From: an uncultured Poribacteria bacterium
GTDB taxonomy: Bacteria; Poribacteria; WGA-4E; WGA-3G
NCBI GenBank assembly: GCA_951812525.1
Contig: OX638316.1
Span: forward strand, 682,001-746,000
DNA length: 64,000 nt
Direction of reading: 5' to 3'
Under the pieces are notes generated by a model, which did no database searches, was not told the origin of the DNA, and worked only from the letters and a program-made list of their open reading frames with translations. The position numbers and the translations under genes were made by a program. Positions 1 to 8,725 of the stretch are shown here, one piece after another. How positions within the stretch are numbered: position 1 is the stretch's first letter; each line of letters opens with the position of its first letter.

Positions 1-2
1 TT

Positions 3-830
3 AGCACAGATTTCGCCGACTTCTCCATCGGTCGGGATGCGATTGCTTGGGGAAGTGCTCGAATCATAAACCCAACCGACATTATTGCGCCCTATACCTT
101 TGATCAGCTCGACACGGAAGATCGTGTTGGCGTAGACGCGTTCAGAGTTCGGATTCCTATAGGTGTTATGGGAGAGATAGACACGGGATACATTTTCGGC
201 AGCAGTTTCGATTTTGACAAAAGCGCAGTTTTTCTCCGAACGCAATTGAATGCAGTTGAAACCGATTTCTCAATTCTATTGTTGGAATTTCAGAGAGATC
301 TTCTCGTCGGTTTCGATATAGCTCGCGGTATTGGGGGTGCGGGATTCTGGTTGGAAACGGCTTACGTATTTGCCACTCCGTTTGATGCGGGGCCTGATGC
401 ACCGGATAACTATCTGCGAACCTCTATCGGTTTGGACTATAGCTTCGGCGGAGAGACCTATACTTTTATCGAATATCACTTCAATGGAGCAGGCGCACAG
501 GAACCTGAAAATTTCCTTACTAATTTAGATCAACCGGCGTACACGCGTGGCGGTGTTTATCTGCTTGGCACCTACTATCTGGCTCCGGGAGTCGCCTATC
601 AACTGACCCCACTGATTAGCCTCAGCGGACAAATGCTGTTTAACCTATCTGATCCATCAACCTGGATCGCCCCACAGATTTCATATAACGTCGCCGAGGA
701 TATTCATCTCTCTGTTGGTGGCTTCATTAGCATCGGCAAAAGACCTAAAAATGGAGATTCTCCTCAATTTCAATCGGAGTTTGGCAGTTATCCGAACCTC
801 TTTTTTTCTTCATTCCGGGTCTATTTCTGA
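3..830 (+). CDS. Outer-membrane beta-barrel protein, 3' part
   Basis: The frame is open from the left edge (enters at base 3), so the start lies outside the window. An internal ATG at 168 is not the true start, because coding-like sequence (DFSIGRDAIAWGSARI, then IINPTDIIAPYTFDQLD) continues upstream in the same frame. The visible 275 residues alternate hydrophobic and polar residues in short strands, with turns rich in Gly/Asn/Asp, and end in ...SSFRVYF, the aromatic C-terminal residue typical of outer-membrane barrels inserted by the BAM complex. The upstream segment resembles large porin-like or DUF1302-type barrels, but I cannot name the family firmly. Probable role: outer-membrane channel or surface protein. 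The next gene is convergent. Confidence 0.6.
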   Translation, partial: STDFADFSIGRDAIAWGSARIINPTDIIAPYTFDQLDTEDRVGVDAFRVRIPIGVMGEIDTGYIFGSSFDFDKSAVFLRTQLNAVETDFSILLLEFQRDLLVGFDIARGIGGAGFWLETAYVFATPFDAGPDAPDNYLRTSIGLDYSFGGETYTFIEYHFNGAGAQEPENFLTNLDQPAYTRGGVYLLGTYYLAPGVAYQLTPLISLSGQMLFNLSDPSTWIAPQISYNVAEDIHLSVGGFISIGKRPKNGDSPQFQSEFGSYPNLFFSSFRVYF

Positions 831-855
831 GCCGTACGAAGAAGCAAGTTCAATG

Positions 856-972
856 ATGGAATATCGTGAACAGTAGATCGGCGAAGTTGGAAACCTCGCC
901 TACCGAGGATCAGGAGATGTTATGGAATATCGTGAACAGTGGATCGGCGAAGTTGGAAACCTCGCCTACCGA
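856..972. repeat. Tandem pair of 51-bp units containing a palindrome
   Basis: Two near-identical 51-base units start at 856 and 922 (period 66). Each begins ATGGAATATCGTGAACAG and ends with the inverted repeat GGCGAAGTT-GGAAA-CCTCGCC followed by TACCGA. The same palindrome type recurs at 4727 and 43523. The second unit overlaps the last two codons and the stop of the convergent kinase gene. Confidence 0.85.
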
Positions 973-1604
973 TGGACGGTAAATGATGTGGTTACTGTCC
1001 ACATTCCATTCTCGAATGTAGCGACAATGTCAGCGTTTTGCTTGGGCATATCCCGTTGTATATGGTGATCTTGCGCCGGTAGACATCGGTTCGCGTAAAC
1101 GCGTCGCACGGTGTGTTCATCACCAAAGTATTCCTTATCTCGCTTAACCGCTCGGTTCATAATCACAGAGGTGTCTACCTCTACCCAAACCGTAAGATCC
1201 CACCAATGAGAAAGTTCCTGTCGCAGCAGGAACACCCCTTCAACGAGAACGATGTCACACGAACTTGGATGGGCTGAAGACACACTGTCTTTAGCGGTTT
1301 CAAGTGCTCGCACAAGTGCAGCATAGTCAAAGGCATTCTCAAAGTAGTCAATGTGTTCAGGCGTATTCGGTGTCCTTAGGTGGCGGCGGATTAGGAAAGC
1401 ATCTATTGAGAGTAAGGTTACACGCAAACCGAGGTGACTCAGCTGCTCGCGAATGTCCATAGCAAGTGTAGACTTTCCAGCACAATCCCGTCCGCTCAAC
1501 GCAATAAATTGTAGCGGACGGGATTGTAAATGGCGTGTTCTGATTTTCTGAGCGATGGACGTTGCGAATTCACCTTGGGACATTTGGTGACTTGTAATAC
1601 CCAT
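966..1604 (-). CDS. P-loop kinase, uridine kinase/phosphoribulokinase-like
   Basis: A 212-residue protein with a Walker A motif (SGRDCAGKST, about residues 37-46) after a short N-terminal helix. A conserved segment LLSIDAFLIRRH follows, like the Asp that contacts substrate in uridine kinases, then IVLVEGVFLLR (Walker B region). This order is typical of the uridine kinase/PRK family, which phosphorylates nucleosides or small sugars/alcohols with ATP in the cytoplasm; the substrate is not evident. GAGGT lies just before the ATG. It sits 27 bases downstream of the TonB-dependent receptor on the same strand, so the two may be cotranscribed. The last Arg codon and the TAG stop (966-971) lie inside a mobile palindromic repeat, suggesting the C-terminus was reshaped by repeat insertion. 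Confidence 0.75.
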   Translation of the reverse strand: MGITSHQMSQGEFATSIAQKIRTRHLQSRPLQFIALSGRDCAGKSTLAMDIREQLSHLGLRVTLLSIDAFLIRRHLRTPNTPEHIDYFENAFDYAALVRALETAKDSVSSAHPSSCDIVLVEGVFLLRQELSHWWDLTVWVEVDTSVIMNRAVKRDKEYFGDEHTVRRVYANRCLPAQDHHIQRDMPKQNADIVATFENGMWTVTTSFTVHR

Positions 1605-1631
1605 TTGACCTCGTTATTGGTTACAACACCA

Positions 1632-4457
1632 TTAGAAAGTTTGTGTCAAACGTACCATTGACAAGCGTCCCATTTCTGGAGTTCCGATAAATTGCTGATG
1701 TTTGCGGTTCAGCAAGTTTTGTATAGTAAATGAAAGGCGCGGTCTGGGACCGATTGGCAAATCATAGCCTGCGTTTAAATCAAACGTATAATACGATTCG
1801 ATATCACCGACGTAAACCCCTGACCTCACAGGAAAACCTGCCACAAAACGCGTTCGGAGCCCTACCGCCAATCCGAGATTGGCGTCCAGGTATTGAACGC
1901 TCGCTCCAAATTTATTTTTAGGGGCGTTGAGCGCAATGTCGCCGAGTCCATCAACGTTTTCAAAAAGATCCTTACTAACAAACGAATAATTCGCACCGAA
2001 ATTCCAACTTGGGTTGAGATAATAGGTAAAATTTAAATCCAGTCCATTGAGTGAAATGTCACCGTAGTTCCGATAGGTAAGCATAATCGCGTTCGGATCG
2101 GCTGCTTGTTCAGGTGTTACTGTGCCAAAAGGTATGAAAGCGGGACCGTTGTTTTCAGTGCCTGCGACGAACAACGTCACCAACTCATCAACAGGTGAAC
2201 CATTGCCGTTCCCGCCTTGCGTCGGTGCGTCAAAAGCCAGCAGTGCTTGATTCAGAGTCGCATTTTTGGGATCAGCTAACGCCGCCGTAATCTGTTTGCC
2301 GAGGGAAGCACCTAAGGTTGTAGCGTCTAAAAACACATTCGGTGTTTCGACGACAAGAGGACCAACGAAATCGTTGATTCTTGAGTGGTAGGCATCGACA
2401 GAAAAAGCCAACCTATTCATGAGAATCCCTTTGTACCCGACCTCATACGTCTGTGTGATCGTCGGCATAAGCGGGTTAACATCATTTACGTCTTCAACGT
2501 CAATGAAATCACCTGCCTGTGGATCAAGCGAGCGTAAGACATTTTTTACGCCACTTACCTGCTTTGGGATAAGGTCTTCAACACCATCTGAGAGAGTTGT
2601 CACCACTGATGCGGGTAGTCCTTGCGCTGTCAGACCTGCTTCAAAAATCGGCTTTACGCCACTCATAACGGCACTTCGACCGACATTCCACATAAGGTTG
2701 GTAAAAACAGGATCATCAAGCGGAATGTGTGTTTCTGGTGGAAGTTTTGCTAAAGGTGAGAAGGGTGATCGAAATTCTGGTCTACCATCTGCACTTCTTT
2801 TGAAGGTGAACCCCGTCTCGGCGCGAACCCCTTGTGCGCGTATGTCGATATTCGGACTGAAGCCAAACGCCGGTTGAAAGTTGGCACCCAACCCAAAAGG
2901 ATCCTGGACTGAGAGAATATCAAGAAACAGATCCGAAGTTCTAGGGGTATTGAAGGCACGGTTATAGGTTATCCTGATGTTATGATCATCGTCAGGTTGG
3001 AAAGAAAGGGCAACGCGCGGGGAAAGCACCAATTTTTCGAGTTGATTGTGATCATCAACCCGACCAGCTGCGATGAATTTCAGCTGCGGAAGGATTTTAG
3101 TCTCTGATTGCAAGTAGGCACCTATCTCGTTGACACTGTCATCTTCCTCGTTGATGCCGTTGATGGTGCCTTCTGTATCAGGACGGGTTAGCAAAACATC
3201 CATTCCATACGTAAAGCGTTGCCATGTGCCGAAGCTATAGCCGTGTTGAATCTGTCCGACATATAGGTCGGAATTGTCGATGGTTGGGTCTCCGCTCCGG
3301 ACGACATAGGTATCTCCAGCATTGCTCCGATTCCAAAAGCCTTGTGCAAAGAGATCTTTGTAAATAAACCGTCCTTGGAGATAGCCGTACGTCCAGTTTT
3401 GGGCTTGACCGGCACCGATTCCAGTTAGTTCAATACCGGTGGCTTGTGTGAAACCACTGGCAATAATCGCTGTCGTATCGTTATTGGGACTATAATCAAC
3501 GCGAAACTCGCCGCTGGCTCTGTAAGTATCAAAAATTAGTCCACCTGCGCCTTCAAGATCCTCTTTGGCACGTCCCTCTTGCCAATCATTTCCTCGAAAA
3601 TAATTACCTGAAAATTTATAGCCGATTGTCTCGTTGACAACACCTGCATGCCGAAGAGAACCTGTGAGTATACTCCGTTCACCACCACCGAGACTGATCA
3701 TTGTCCCTTGAGAGGTGAACGGCGAACGGGTGATGATATGCATAACCCCGTTAGCACTGTTTGGACCGTAAAGTGCCGCGCCCGGACCTGAAACGACTTC
3801 AATCTGTTCAATGTCTTCGCTTATAGTAGGAACGAAACTGTAACTGTTGACTCGTAGTGAAGGCACACTCGCAATACGATTGTCAACGAGCGACAGAAGT
3901 GAACCTGAAAAAACGTTGTTGAAGCCGCGGACTACAACGTACGATGCTCCCAATCCGGCAGTCACGACATCCACTGCCCGCAACGATTTCAAGTGCTCGG
4001 TAACACTCGGCGCGACTCGATCTCTGATTTGTGAATCATCAATAAAAGCGACGGATGCTGGTGCTTCAAGCACCTTTTCTCGACGGCGTGATGCTGTAAC
4101 GGAAATTTGGTCGAGTTGAATGACTTCTGTAGAAAGGGCAATCCCCATCGTCAGCGTTTCGTCGGCACGAATTCCAACGTTTGGTATGACCGTATCGGTA
4201 TAACCCTGTAAAGAGGCAGTAATCGTGTAAACTCCTGCAGCTAAATCCGCAACTTCAAGTACACCAGTCGCATCGCTAACGCTTGTAACCACATCGCCAT
4301 TTTCGGGAGCGATGGTAATCGAAACACCACTCAGCTCATCACCCGTTCGATCCGCCACGGTGATGTTCAAGGTGCCCGCCTGCGTTGACGCCACAGCGAT
4401 AACTAAAATAACAAGTATAATCAATAAAAAAACACTAAGACGGTTCAATCGCTTCAT
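1632..4457 (-). CDS. TonB-dependent outer-membrane receptor
   Basis: A 941-residue protein. Residues 1-27 form a signal peptide. A carboxypeptidase-regulatory-like (CarboxypepD_reg) domain occupies about 28-110 (TLNITVADRTGDELSGVSIT... with repeated VYTITASLQGY). The plug domain is at about 115-245 (VLEAPASVAFIDDSQI; VVRGFNNVF; IEQIEVVSGPGAALYGPNSA; GVMHIITRSP). The rest is a 22-strand-type barrel ending in SMVRLTQTF with a terminal Phe. This architecture is that of SusC/TonB-dependent transporters that import siderophores, cobalamin or oligosaccharides using TonB energy; the ligand is unknown. AGAGGATG precedes the ATG, and a -35/-10-like pair lies upstream (4476-4504). The P-loop kinase follows 27 bases downstream. 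Confidence 0.92.
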   Translation of the reverse strand: MKRLNRLSVFLLIILVILVIAVASTQAGTLNITVADRTGDELSGVSITIAPENGDVVTSVSDATGVLEVADLAAGVYTITASLQGYTDTVIPNVGIRADETLTMGIALSTEVIQLDQISVTASRRREKVLEAPASVAFIDDSQIRDRVAPSVTEHLKSLRAVDVVTAGLGASYVVVRGFNNVFSGSLLSLVDNRIASVPSLRVNSYSFVPTISEDIEQIEVVSGPGAALYGPNSANGVMHIITRSPFTSQGTMISLGGGERSILTGSLRHAGVVNETIGYKFSGNYFRGNDWQEGRAKEDLEGAGGLIFDTYRASGEFRVDYSPNNDTTAIIASGFTQATGIELTGIGAGQAQNWTYGYLQGRFIYKDLFAQGFWNRSNAGDTYVVRSGDPTIDNSDLYVGQIQHGYSFGTWQRFTYGMDVLLTRPDTEGTINGINEEDDSVNEIGAYLQSETKILPQLKFIAAGRVDDHNQLEKLVLSPRVALSFQPDDDHNIRITYNRAFNTPRTSDLFLDILSVQDPFGLGANFQPAFGFSPNIDIRAQGVRAETGFTFKRSADGRPEFRSPFSPLAKLPPETHIPLDDPVFTNLMWNVGRSAVMSGVKPIFEAGLTAQGLPASVVTTLSDGVEDLIPKQVSGVKNVLRSLDPQAGDFIDVEDVNDVNPLMPTITQTYEVGYKGILMNRLAFSVDAYHSRINDFVGPLVVETPNVFLDATTLGASLGKQITAALADPKNATLNQALLAFDAPTQGGNGNGSPVDELVTLFVAGTENNGPAFIPFGTVTPEQAADPNAIMLTYRNYGDISLNGLDLNFTYYLNPSWNFGANYSFVSKDLFENVDGLGDIALNAPKNKFGASVQYLDANLGLAVGLRTRFVAGFPVRSGVYVGDIESYYTFDLNAGYDLPIGPRPRLSFTIQNLLNRKHQQFIGTPEMGRLSMVRLTQTF

Positions 4458-4475
4458 TATAACATCCTCTTTAGA

Positions 4476-4504
4476 TATAAAACGTTGTTGATCTCGCCTG
4501 TCAA
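4476..4504 (-). promoter_or_regulatory. Putative sigma-70 promoter of the TonB receptor gene
   Basis: On the minus strand TTGACA (complement of 4499-4504) is followed after 17 bases by TTTATA (complement of 4476-4481), upstream of the receptor's ribosome-binding site. The remainder of the 320-base gap to 4778 holds one palindromic repeat (4727-4752) and no credible gene. Confidence 0.45.
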
Positions 4505-4726
4505 GCGGTATCTTAAAAACCGAGTAATTAATATTCGGACATAATATTTTCCACCTAAGTATAACACAGTTGAGATAAAAGATGAATTTATCCGTTCCAA
4601 GTTAAGGGCATTTAGGTTGCAGTTGCTCGTTATCAGGACAGGTTGGCATCCTTGCGTAGATGGTCGGAAACCCCCAGCAGTCAGCAGAACAATAGTAATG
4701 AATTGGATGGTTTTGTTAGGGATAAT

Positions 4727-4752
4727 CGGCGAGGTTCGGAAACCTCGCCAGC
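4727..4752. repeat. Dispersed palindromic repeat
   Basis: CGGCGAGGTTCGGAAACCTCGCC is a perfect-stem hairpin (GGCGAGGTT/AACCTCGCC) of the same type as the units at 876-906, 942-972 and 43523-43550. It lies in the gap between two genes transcribed on the minus strand. Confidence 0.75.
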
Positions 4753-4777
4753 GAGTAAAAATGGCAACACATCGTTT

Positions 4778-7700
4778 CTACTTTAAGATAAGCAACTTGC
4801 GGAGCGATGAAATGTTATCAGCTTGAAGTTGATAAAAATAGATACCACTTGCAACTCGTTCCCCGAAGATGTTTCTACCGTCCCAATATGCGGCACGGCT
4901 CCGGTGGGTGTAGTATCCTTCCGTTTGATGTCCGAGGTCTAAACGGTGGACGACAGTACCGCGCACATCATAAATTGTGATCTGCACGTTGCTGGCATTT
5001 GCCAACTGATATGGGATCCACGTCTCTGGATTGAACGGATTAGGGTAGTTCGCGAGCAGCTGCGTCTGCTCTGGACGTGTCATCGCTAAAATATGCTCCA
5101 ACATAGCGATTGCCCGTAGGTATTTCAGAGAACCGTCGCTCTCATCACGCAAAATGCTCAGGTATGACTCCAGCACGCCTCGATCCAGTGCCTGAAGTGT
5201 CTCTCGATCCAGCAGTGCCAACAAGTTCCGGCTTGAAGGTGATCCGCCATCGGTGCCGATATTATCTGTTACGAGTGTTAGGTCGTCCTGATCCACAGTT
5301 CCGTCACTGTTGACATCCGTGCGGGAGTCAGCTATATCGGCTCCTGTCTGTCCCAAGGCAGCGGTGACGAGTGCTGAATCTGTCGCATCCACGCTCCCAT
5401 CCTCATTGACATCCCACGGCGGATACTGAGACACTGTTATATCTACATTCTTCAGTGCCCCCTGCGTGAGTGCATACAGTGGCGATGTATCCAGAATCGG
5501 ATTGTCTGCAAGTCCCAACTTTTTCAGTTTTGTCAGACTTGAGAGTGCAGATACATCACTGATGTTATTGTCCGCCATCCATAACTCTTTTAGGTTCGTT
5601 AAGCTTCCCAACGCACTTATATCACTAACCTCGTTATACCTGAGATTTAAATTCGTTAACCTAGTCAAGTTTCCCAACGCACCTATATTACTAACCTCGT
5701 TCTCTTTGAGATTTAAATATGTGAGTTGAGTCAAGTTTCCAAGAGTTGCGATGTCGCTGATGTTATTATCCCGTAGCCATAACTCTTTTAGGTTCGTTAA
5801 GCTTCCCAACGCACTTATATCACTAATCTCGTTCTCCTCAAGATTTAAACGCGTTAATTTCGTTAAGCTTCCAAGAGTGGTAACATCGCTGATGTTATTA
5901 TCCCGTAGCCATAACTCTTTTAGGTTCGTTAAGCTTCCCAACGCACTTATATCACTAATCTCGTTCTCTGCCAAACCTAAATGTGTTAGATTCGTCAGAC
6001 CGGCAAGAGGGGTGATATCACTGATGTTATTCGTTCCTATCTTCAACTCCGTTAGTTCAGTGAGTCCTGTGAGCAATCCAATATCACTAATCCGATTTGT
6101 TCGGAGATCTAACTTCCTGAGACTGGTCGCATATTCCAAACCCGTGAGGTCGCTGATGCGCTTTTTGGTTGCCGTTAAGTTAGTGAGTGTTGCGACTTGT
6201 TCCTGTGTAAAGTTTTCATCCGCGGCAATACCGAGTGCATTTCGGATTCTGTTTCTGAGGTTCTCATCCGGCATCCACACTGACGCATCCGGTGGTGGTG
6301 TTCCTACACCACGTCCTTGGTGCGCGCTTCTTAATTGTTGGCTACCATCATTTTGCCCTTGCGCGCCACCGTCATCATCGGGAATATGCATTCTCACAAG
6401 GTCCAGGTCTACTTGATTAATATATTGATCGCCGTTGACATCGCTACGCAATATATGTCTAGGGTTAGTGGTACTATCTGCTTCTTCTACAGCGGTTTGT
6501 ATAGTGTTTACGTACAACGCAAAATCTTCTCCCCTCTCCTCAAGCCCCAGCCCCAAATACCTTTCAACAAACTCGGCATCGGCTTCTTGTATCATCCCAT
6601 CGTCATTGACATCCCACGGTGGATTAGTCAGATTCGTACGCACAGTCACAATTTCTGAGGCAACGTTCGGGAGGTTGGTCCCGACTTCGTAGACGACACC
6701 TGCTGGCACTTGAAGCGTCACCTCACGCTCACCTGTTTCTGTCGGGTTAATTCTAGCGTAGTATAATTGTGCACCATCGGCTTCCCATAGTCTCGTCGTA
6801 ACGGAGGCACCGGCGGTGCCACCGACCTCTATCTCATCACGTGCGAAACCGTAAACACCGCGAGGAAAGAGAATAGACGCATCAGCATTCACTACATGCT
6901 CAACAGCATTCTCGGATGTAAAATGAATTTCGATCTCGAAGGGTCCATCTTTTACGCCATCATCCACAGTAATGACGGGTGTTGGACCTGTCCCCGTATT
7001 GTTATAGGTAATCTGAGGGGTATTTCCATCGGGTAGAAGAGGTGCATCAACAACGGTAACCGTTAGTGGATCTGGGTTAGAGAGTGTCAACTCTGTGTCG
7101 TCGACATCAAAGATTTTCGCTTCGGTGATTTCAAAACTGCTCTGTCCTGTGGTAGTCGGTGTAAAGAACAGCGTCGCAACTATAGGATCACTGTGCGTCA
7201 CACGCCAGTCATTCCCGTCTACATGCCCAGTCTCAGCGTCTATGAAAGGATCGTTGGATAGCCAGAGATCTGCGCTGAGTGTTATTGGATCGCCAGCGGT
7301 ATGATTGGTAATAGCAGTGACGTTGCTATCATCTGCGTTGTATGAAACCGTCAATGATCCGAGATTTGCACTGGGATCGACTGTTATCTGATAACGGTTG
7401 GCTCTCCTACGACCGCTTAACACTATATCAACAAACGATGTTTCATTGAGGCGAATGCGATTTATCCCGGGTGCCGGATCAATAGCAACGGTCCCCGTGA
7501 GCCCTGCTTCCCGCACGGGAACAATAATACCGGGAAGCTCGTCGTCCTCAAGAGAAGTTGTGGTACTCCCGCCATCTTGAAGGTGTGTATCTTCTATGAT
7601 CGCAACCCAATGATTTCCAATCTCTGGTGTCTCAAATGTAATAGTGAAGAGCGTTCCTTCAGTAAAAAAAACCGGCGCACCCATATCGTAATTTATACCC

Positions 7701-8098
7701 AAAACAAGTTGTCTCTTAACTCTGTCCCCGTCTTCTGGAGTTGTCTCCTCTCCAAACGTCAGATCCATCAAATCAAACTGGTCCTCCCCGGGCTGGATAT
7801 CACTACGGGTATTAAAAACAAGGTCATTAGAGTACTCAACGGTTATAGTGAATACAGAAACATTTTGAGGGTTTAAGATTTCGACACTCACCACAAATTC
7901 TTCATTTGGTGCGGGATCTGGGGAAGGTGGAACGAGAACTAAGGTTCCACTTGGGTCCTGCGCAGATGCATCTTGGATAAACCAACTGCTCGCCACAAGA
8001 ATGAATCCTAAACATAGTAAAAAACAATAGTTAGAAACCGTTCTCATAGAAAACTGAGATGCGGTATACTTACAACAACATCTGTTCGTTGTGTTCAT
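4778..8098 (-). CDS. Secreted cohesin/dockerin/leucine-rich-repeat protein with T9SS-like C-terminus
   Basis: I start at the ATG at 8098 (MNTTNR...), because AGGAGGG lies 11 bases before it; an in-frame ATG at 8131 has no such site. The product is about 1106 residues. Order: signal peptide (hydrophobic ...YCFLLCLGFILVASSWF, then ASAQ); a cohesin-like beta domain (TLVLVPPSPDPAPNEEFVVSV) and a second, weaker one; dockerin-like calcium loops (WDVNDDGMIQEAD; SDVNGDQYINQVD); about ten 22-residue internalin-type leucine-rich repeats (N-x-ISDIS-x-L-x-x-LTNLKEL); another dockerin pair (WDVNEDGSVDATD; TDVNSDGTVDQDD); and a C-terminal FlgD/T9SS-like beta domain (NYPNPFNPETWIPY ... GERVASGIYFYQL). Likely surface-attached or secreted, mediating protein-protein or host contact. 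The repeats are nearly identical at DNA level, implying recent expansion. Confidence 0.88.
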   Translation of the reverse strand: MNTTNRCCCKYTASQFSMRTVSNYCFLLCLGFILVASSWFIQDASAQDPSGTLVLVPPSPDPAPNEEFVVSVEILNPQNVSVFTITVEYSNDLVFNTRSDIQPGEDQFDLMDLTFGEETTPEDGDRVKRQLVLGINYDMGAPVFFTEGTLFTITFETPEIGNHWVAIIEDTHLQDGGSTTTSLEDDELPGIIVPVREAGLTGTVAIDPAPGINRIRLNETSFVDIVLSGRRRANRYQITVDPSANLGSLTVSYNADDSNVTAITNHTAGDPITLSADLWLSNDPFIDAETGHVDGNDWRVTHSDPIVATLFFTPTTTGQSSFEITEAKIFDVDDTELTLSNPDPLTVTVVDAPLLPDGNTPQITYNNTGTGPTPVITVDDGVKDGPFEIEIHFTSENAVEHVVNADASILFPRGVYGFARDEIEVGGTAGASVTTRLWEADGAQLYYARINPTETGEREVTLQVPAGVVYEVGTNLPNVASEIVTVRTNLTNPPWDVNDDGMIQEADAEFVERYLGLGLEERGEDFALYVNTIQTAVEEADSTTNPRHILRSDVNGDQYINQVDLDLVRMHIPDDDGGAQGQNDGSQQLRSAHQGRGVGTPPPDASVWMPDENLRNRIRNALGIAADENFTQEQVATLTNLTATKKRISDLTGLEYATSLRKLDLRTNRISDIGLLTGLTELTELKIGTNNISDITPLAGLTNLTHLGLAENEISDISALGSLTNLKELWLRDNNISDVTTLGSLTKLTRLNLEENEISDISALGSLTNLKELWLRDNNISDIATLGNLTQLTYLNLKENEVSNIGALGNLTRLTNLNLRYNEVSDISALGSLTNLKELWMADNNISDVSALSSLTKLKKLGLADNPILDTSPLYALTQGALKNVDITVSQYPPWDVNEDGSVDATDSALVTAALGQTGADIADSRTDVNSDGTVDQDDLTLVTDNIGTDGGSPSSRNLLALLDRETLQALDRGVLESYLSILRDESDGSLKYLRAIAMLEHILAMTRPEQTQLLANYPNPFNPETWIPYQLANASNVQITIYDVRGTVVHRLDLGHQTEGYYTHRSRAAYWDGRNIFGERVASGIYFYQLQADNISSLRKLLILK

Positions 8099-8182
8099 AT
8101 TTTTATTTCCCTCCTGGGGTTTGTCATACATATAGCGAGGCTTGCAGGAATCTTACTCTAAAAAACACACAAACATAGCTAA

Positions 8183-8198
8183 ACCCACGTCTGTGGGT
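8183..8198. promoter_or_regulatory. Perfect inverted repeat upstream of the LRR protein gene
   Basis: ACCCACGTCTGTGGGT lies about 85 bases before the start codon of the minus-strand LRR/dockerin gene. It could be an operator or a 5' UTR hairpin. The rest of 8099-8641 shows a relic peptide at 8386 and a hairpin at 8528 but no gene. Confidence 0.35.
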
Positions 8199-8385
8199 AA
8201 ATCCTGTATCGAAATTAGGGTTAGCCAAAAAAAATCATATTAGGGCATATAAAATATATTATTTATTTTTATTTTATATACCACTTATCTGTTTAAGCAA
8301 ATTTTATGCCAACGTTCTTTGAAAAACTCAGATCCTCATTAAAATGGGTAAATCCTAAGCCATGAAAACACGTATAGATGTAAGT

Positions 8386-8418
8386 AGACACTGGGTTTAT
8401 CAAGATAGGTATAGGTAA
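8386..8418 (+). pseudogene. Short coding relic (peptide RHWVYQDRYR)
   Basis: These bases encode RHWVYQDRYR followed by a stop. A closely related peptide (THWVYQDKYQ) is encoded on the opposite strand near 13340-13374, and 18 bases are identical (8388-8405 versus 13354-13371 reversed). Shared peptide with diverged DNA around it suggests both are remains of one gene family; the family is not recognised. Confidence 0.3.
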
Positions 8419-8527
8419 AACAATCGTTAAAGGGATGTCTCCATTTGTGACCACTCTTTATCGGCAGTGCGCAAAAATTGCGAGTATACCACAAATAATG
8501 ATTGTCAGGGTGAGGCTTAACGCAAAA

Positions 8528-8551
8528 AAGGCACGGTCAGAAACTGTGCCT
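8528..8551. repeat. Hairpin repeat
   Basis: AGGCACGGTCAGAAACTGTGCCT: a 9-bp stem with a short loop, in the gene-free gap left of the composite transposon. It matches the general design of the window's other intergenic palindromes (variable stem, 3' edge CCTA). Confidence 0.6.
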
Positions 8552-8641
8552 ATGTGGCGCGTCAAGATCCCGAAATGCGCTCTTATCAAAATCAGAAACT
8601 GAATAGCTACTCCTACAGGTTTAGGGTAAACCACGTAAGTC

Positions 8642-8650
8642 TACTCTTTA
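8642..8650. repeat. Target-site duplication of the composite transposon, left copy
   Basis: TACTCTTTA directly abuts the outer end of IS copy 1. The identical nine bases directly abut the outer end of IS copy 2 (12400-12408). The inner flanks of the two ISs do not match each other or this sequence, so the duplication belongs to the whole 3.7-kb unit. Confidence 0.9.
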
Positions 8651-8685
8651 ACGTGAGTTCGATAAAAAGTTTTAGAGGTTATTGT

Positions 8686-8725
8686 GAATCTATAAGTGTT
8701 GATTTCATCAAGCCCTTATAGATTC
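8686..8725. repeat. Hairpin at transposase 3' end, IS copy 1 orientation
   Basis: The arms GAATCTATAAG/CTTATAGATTC enclose an 18-base loop reading TGTTGATTTCATCAAGCC. The transposase stop codon lies in one arm. In copy 2 (11430-11468) the whole hairpin is present as the reverse complement. Confidence 0.85.

Noticed and set aside
2419-2877. 152-codon plus-strand frame inside the TonB receptor gene
   Set aside because: It is antisense to a well-supported receptor gene, has no ribosome-binding site and encodes a low-complexity Ser/Thr-rich peptide.
5466-6100. DNA repeat array resembling CRISPR
   Set aside because: The period is about 66 bases and codes for 22-residue leucine-rich repeats in frame; there are no spacers and no cas genes.
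5751-6416. 221-codon plus-strand frame with repeated SLMLLSRSHNSFRFVKLPN units
   Set aside because: It is the antisense shadow of the leucine-rich repeats; its periodicity comes from the real gene.
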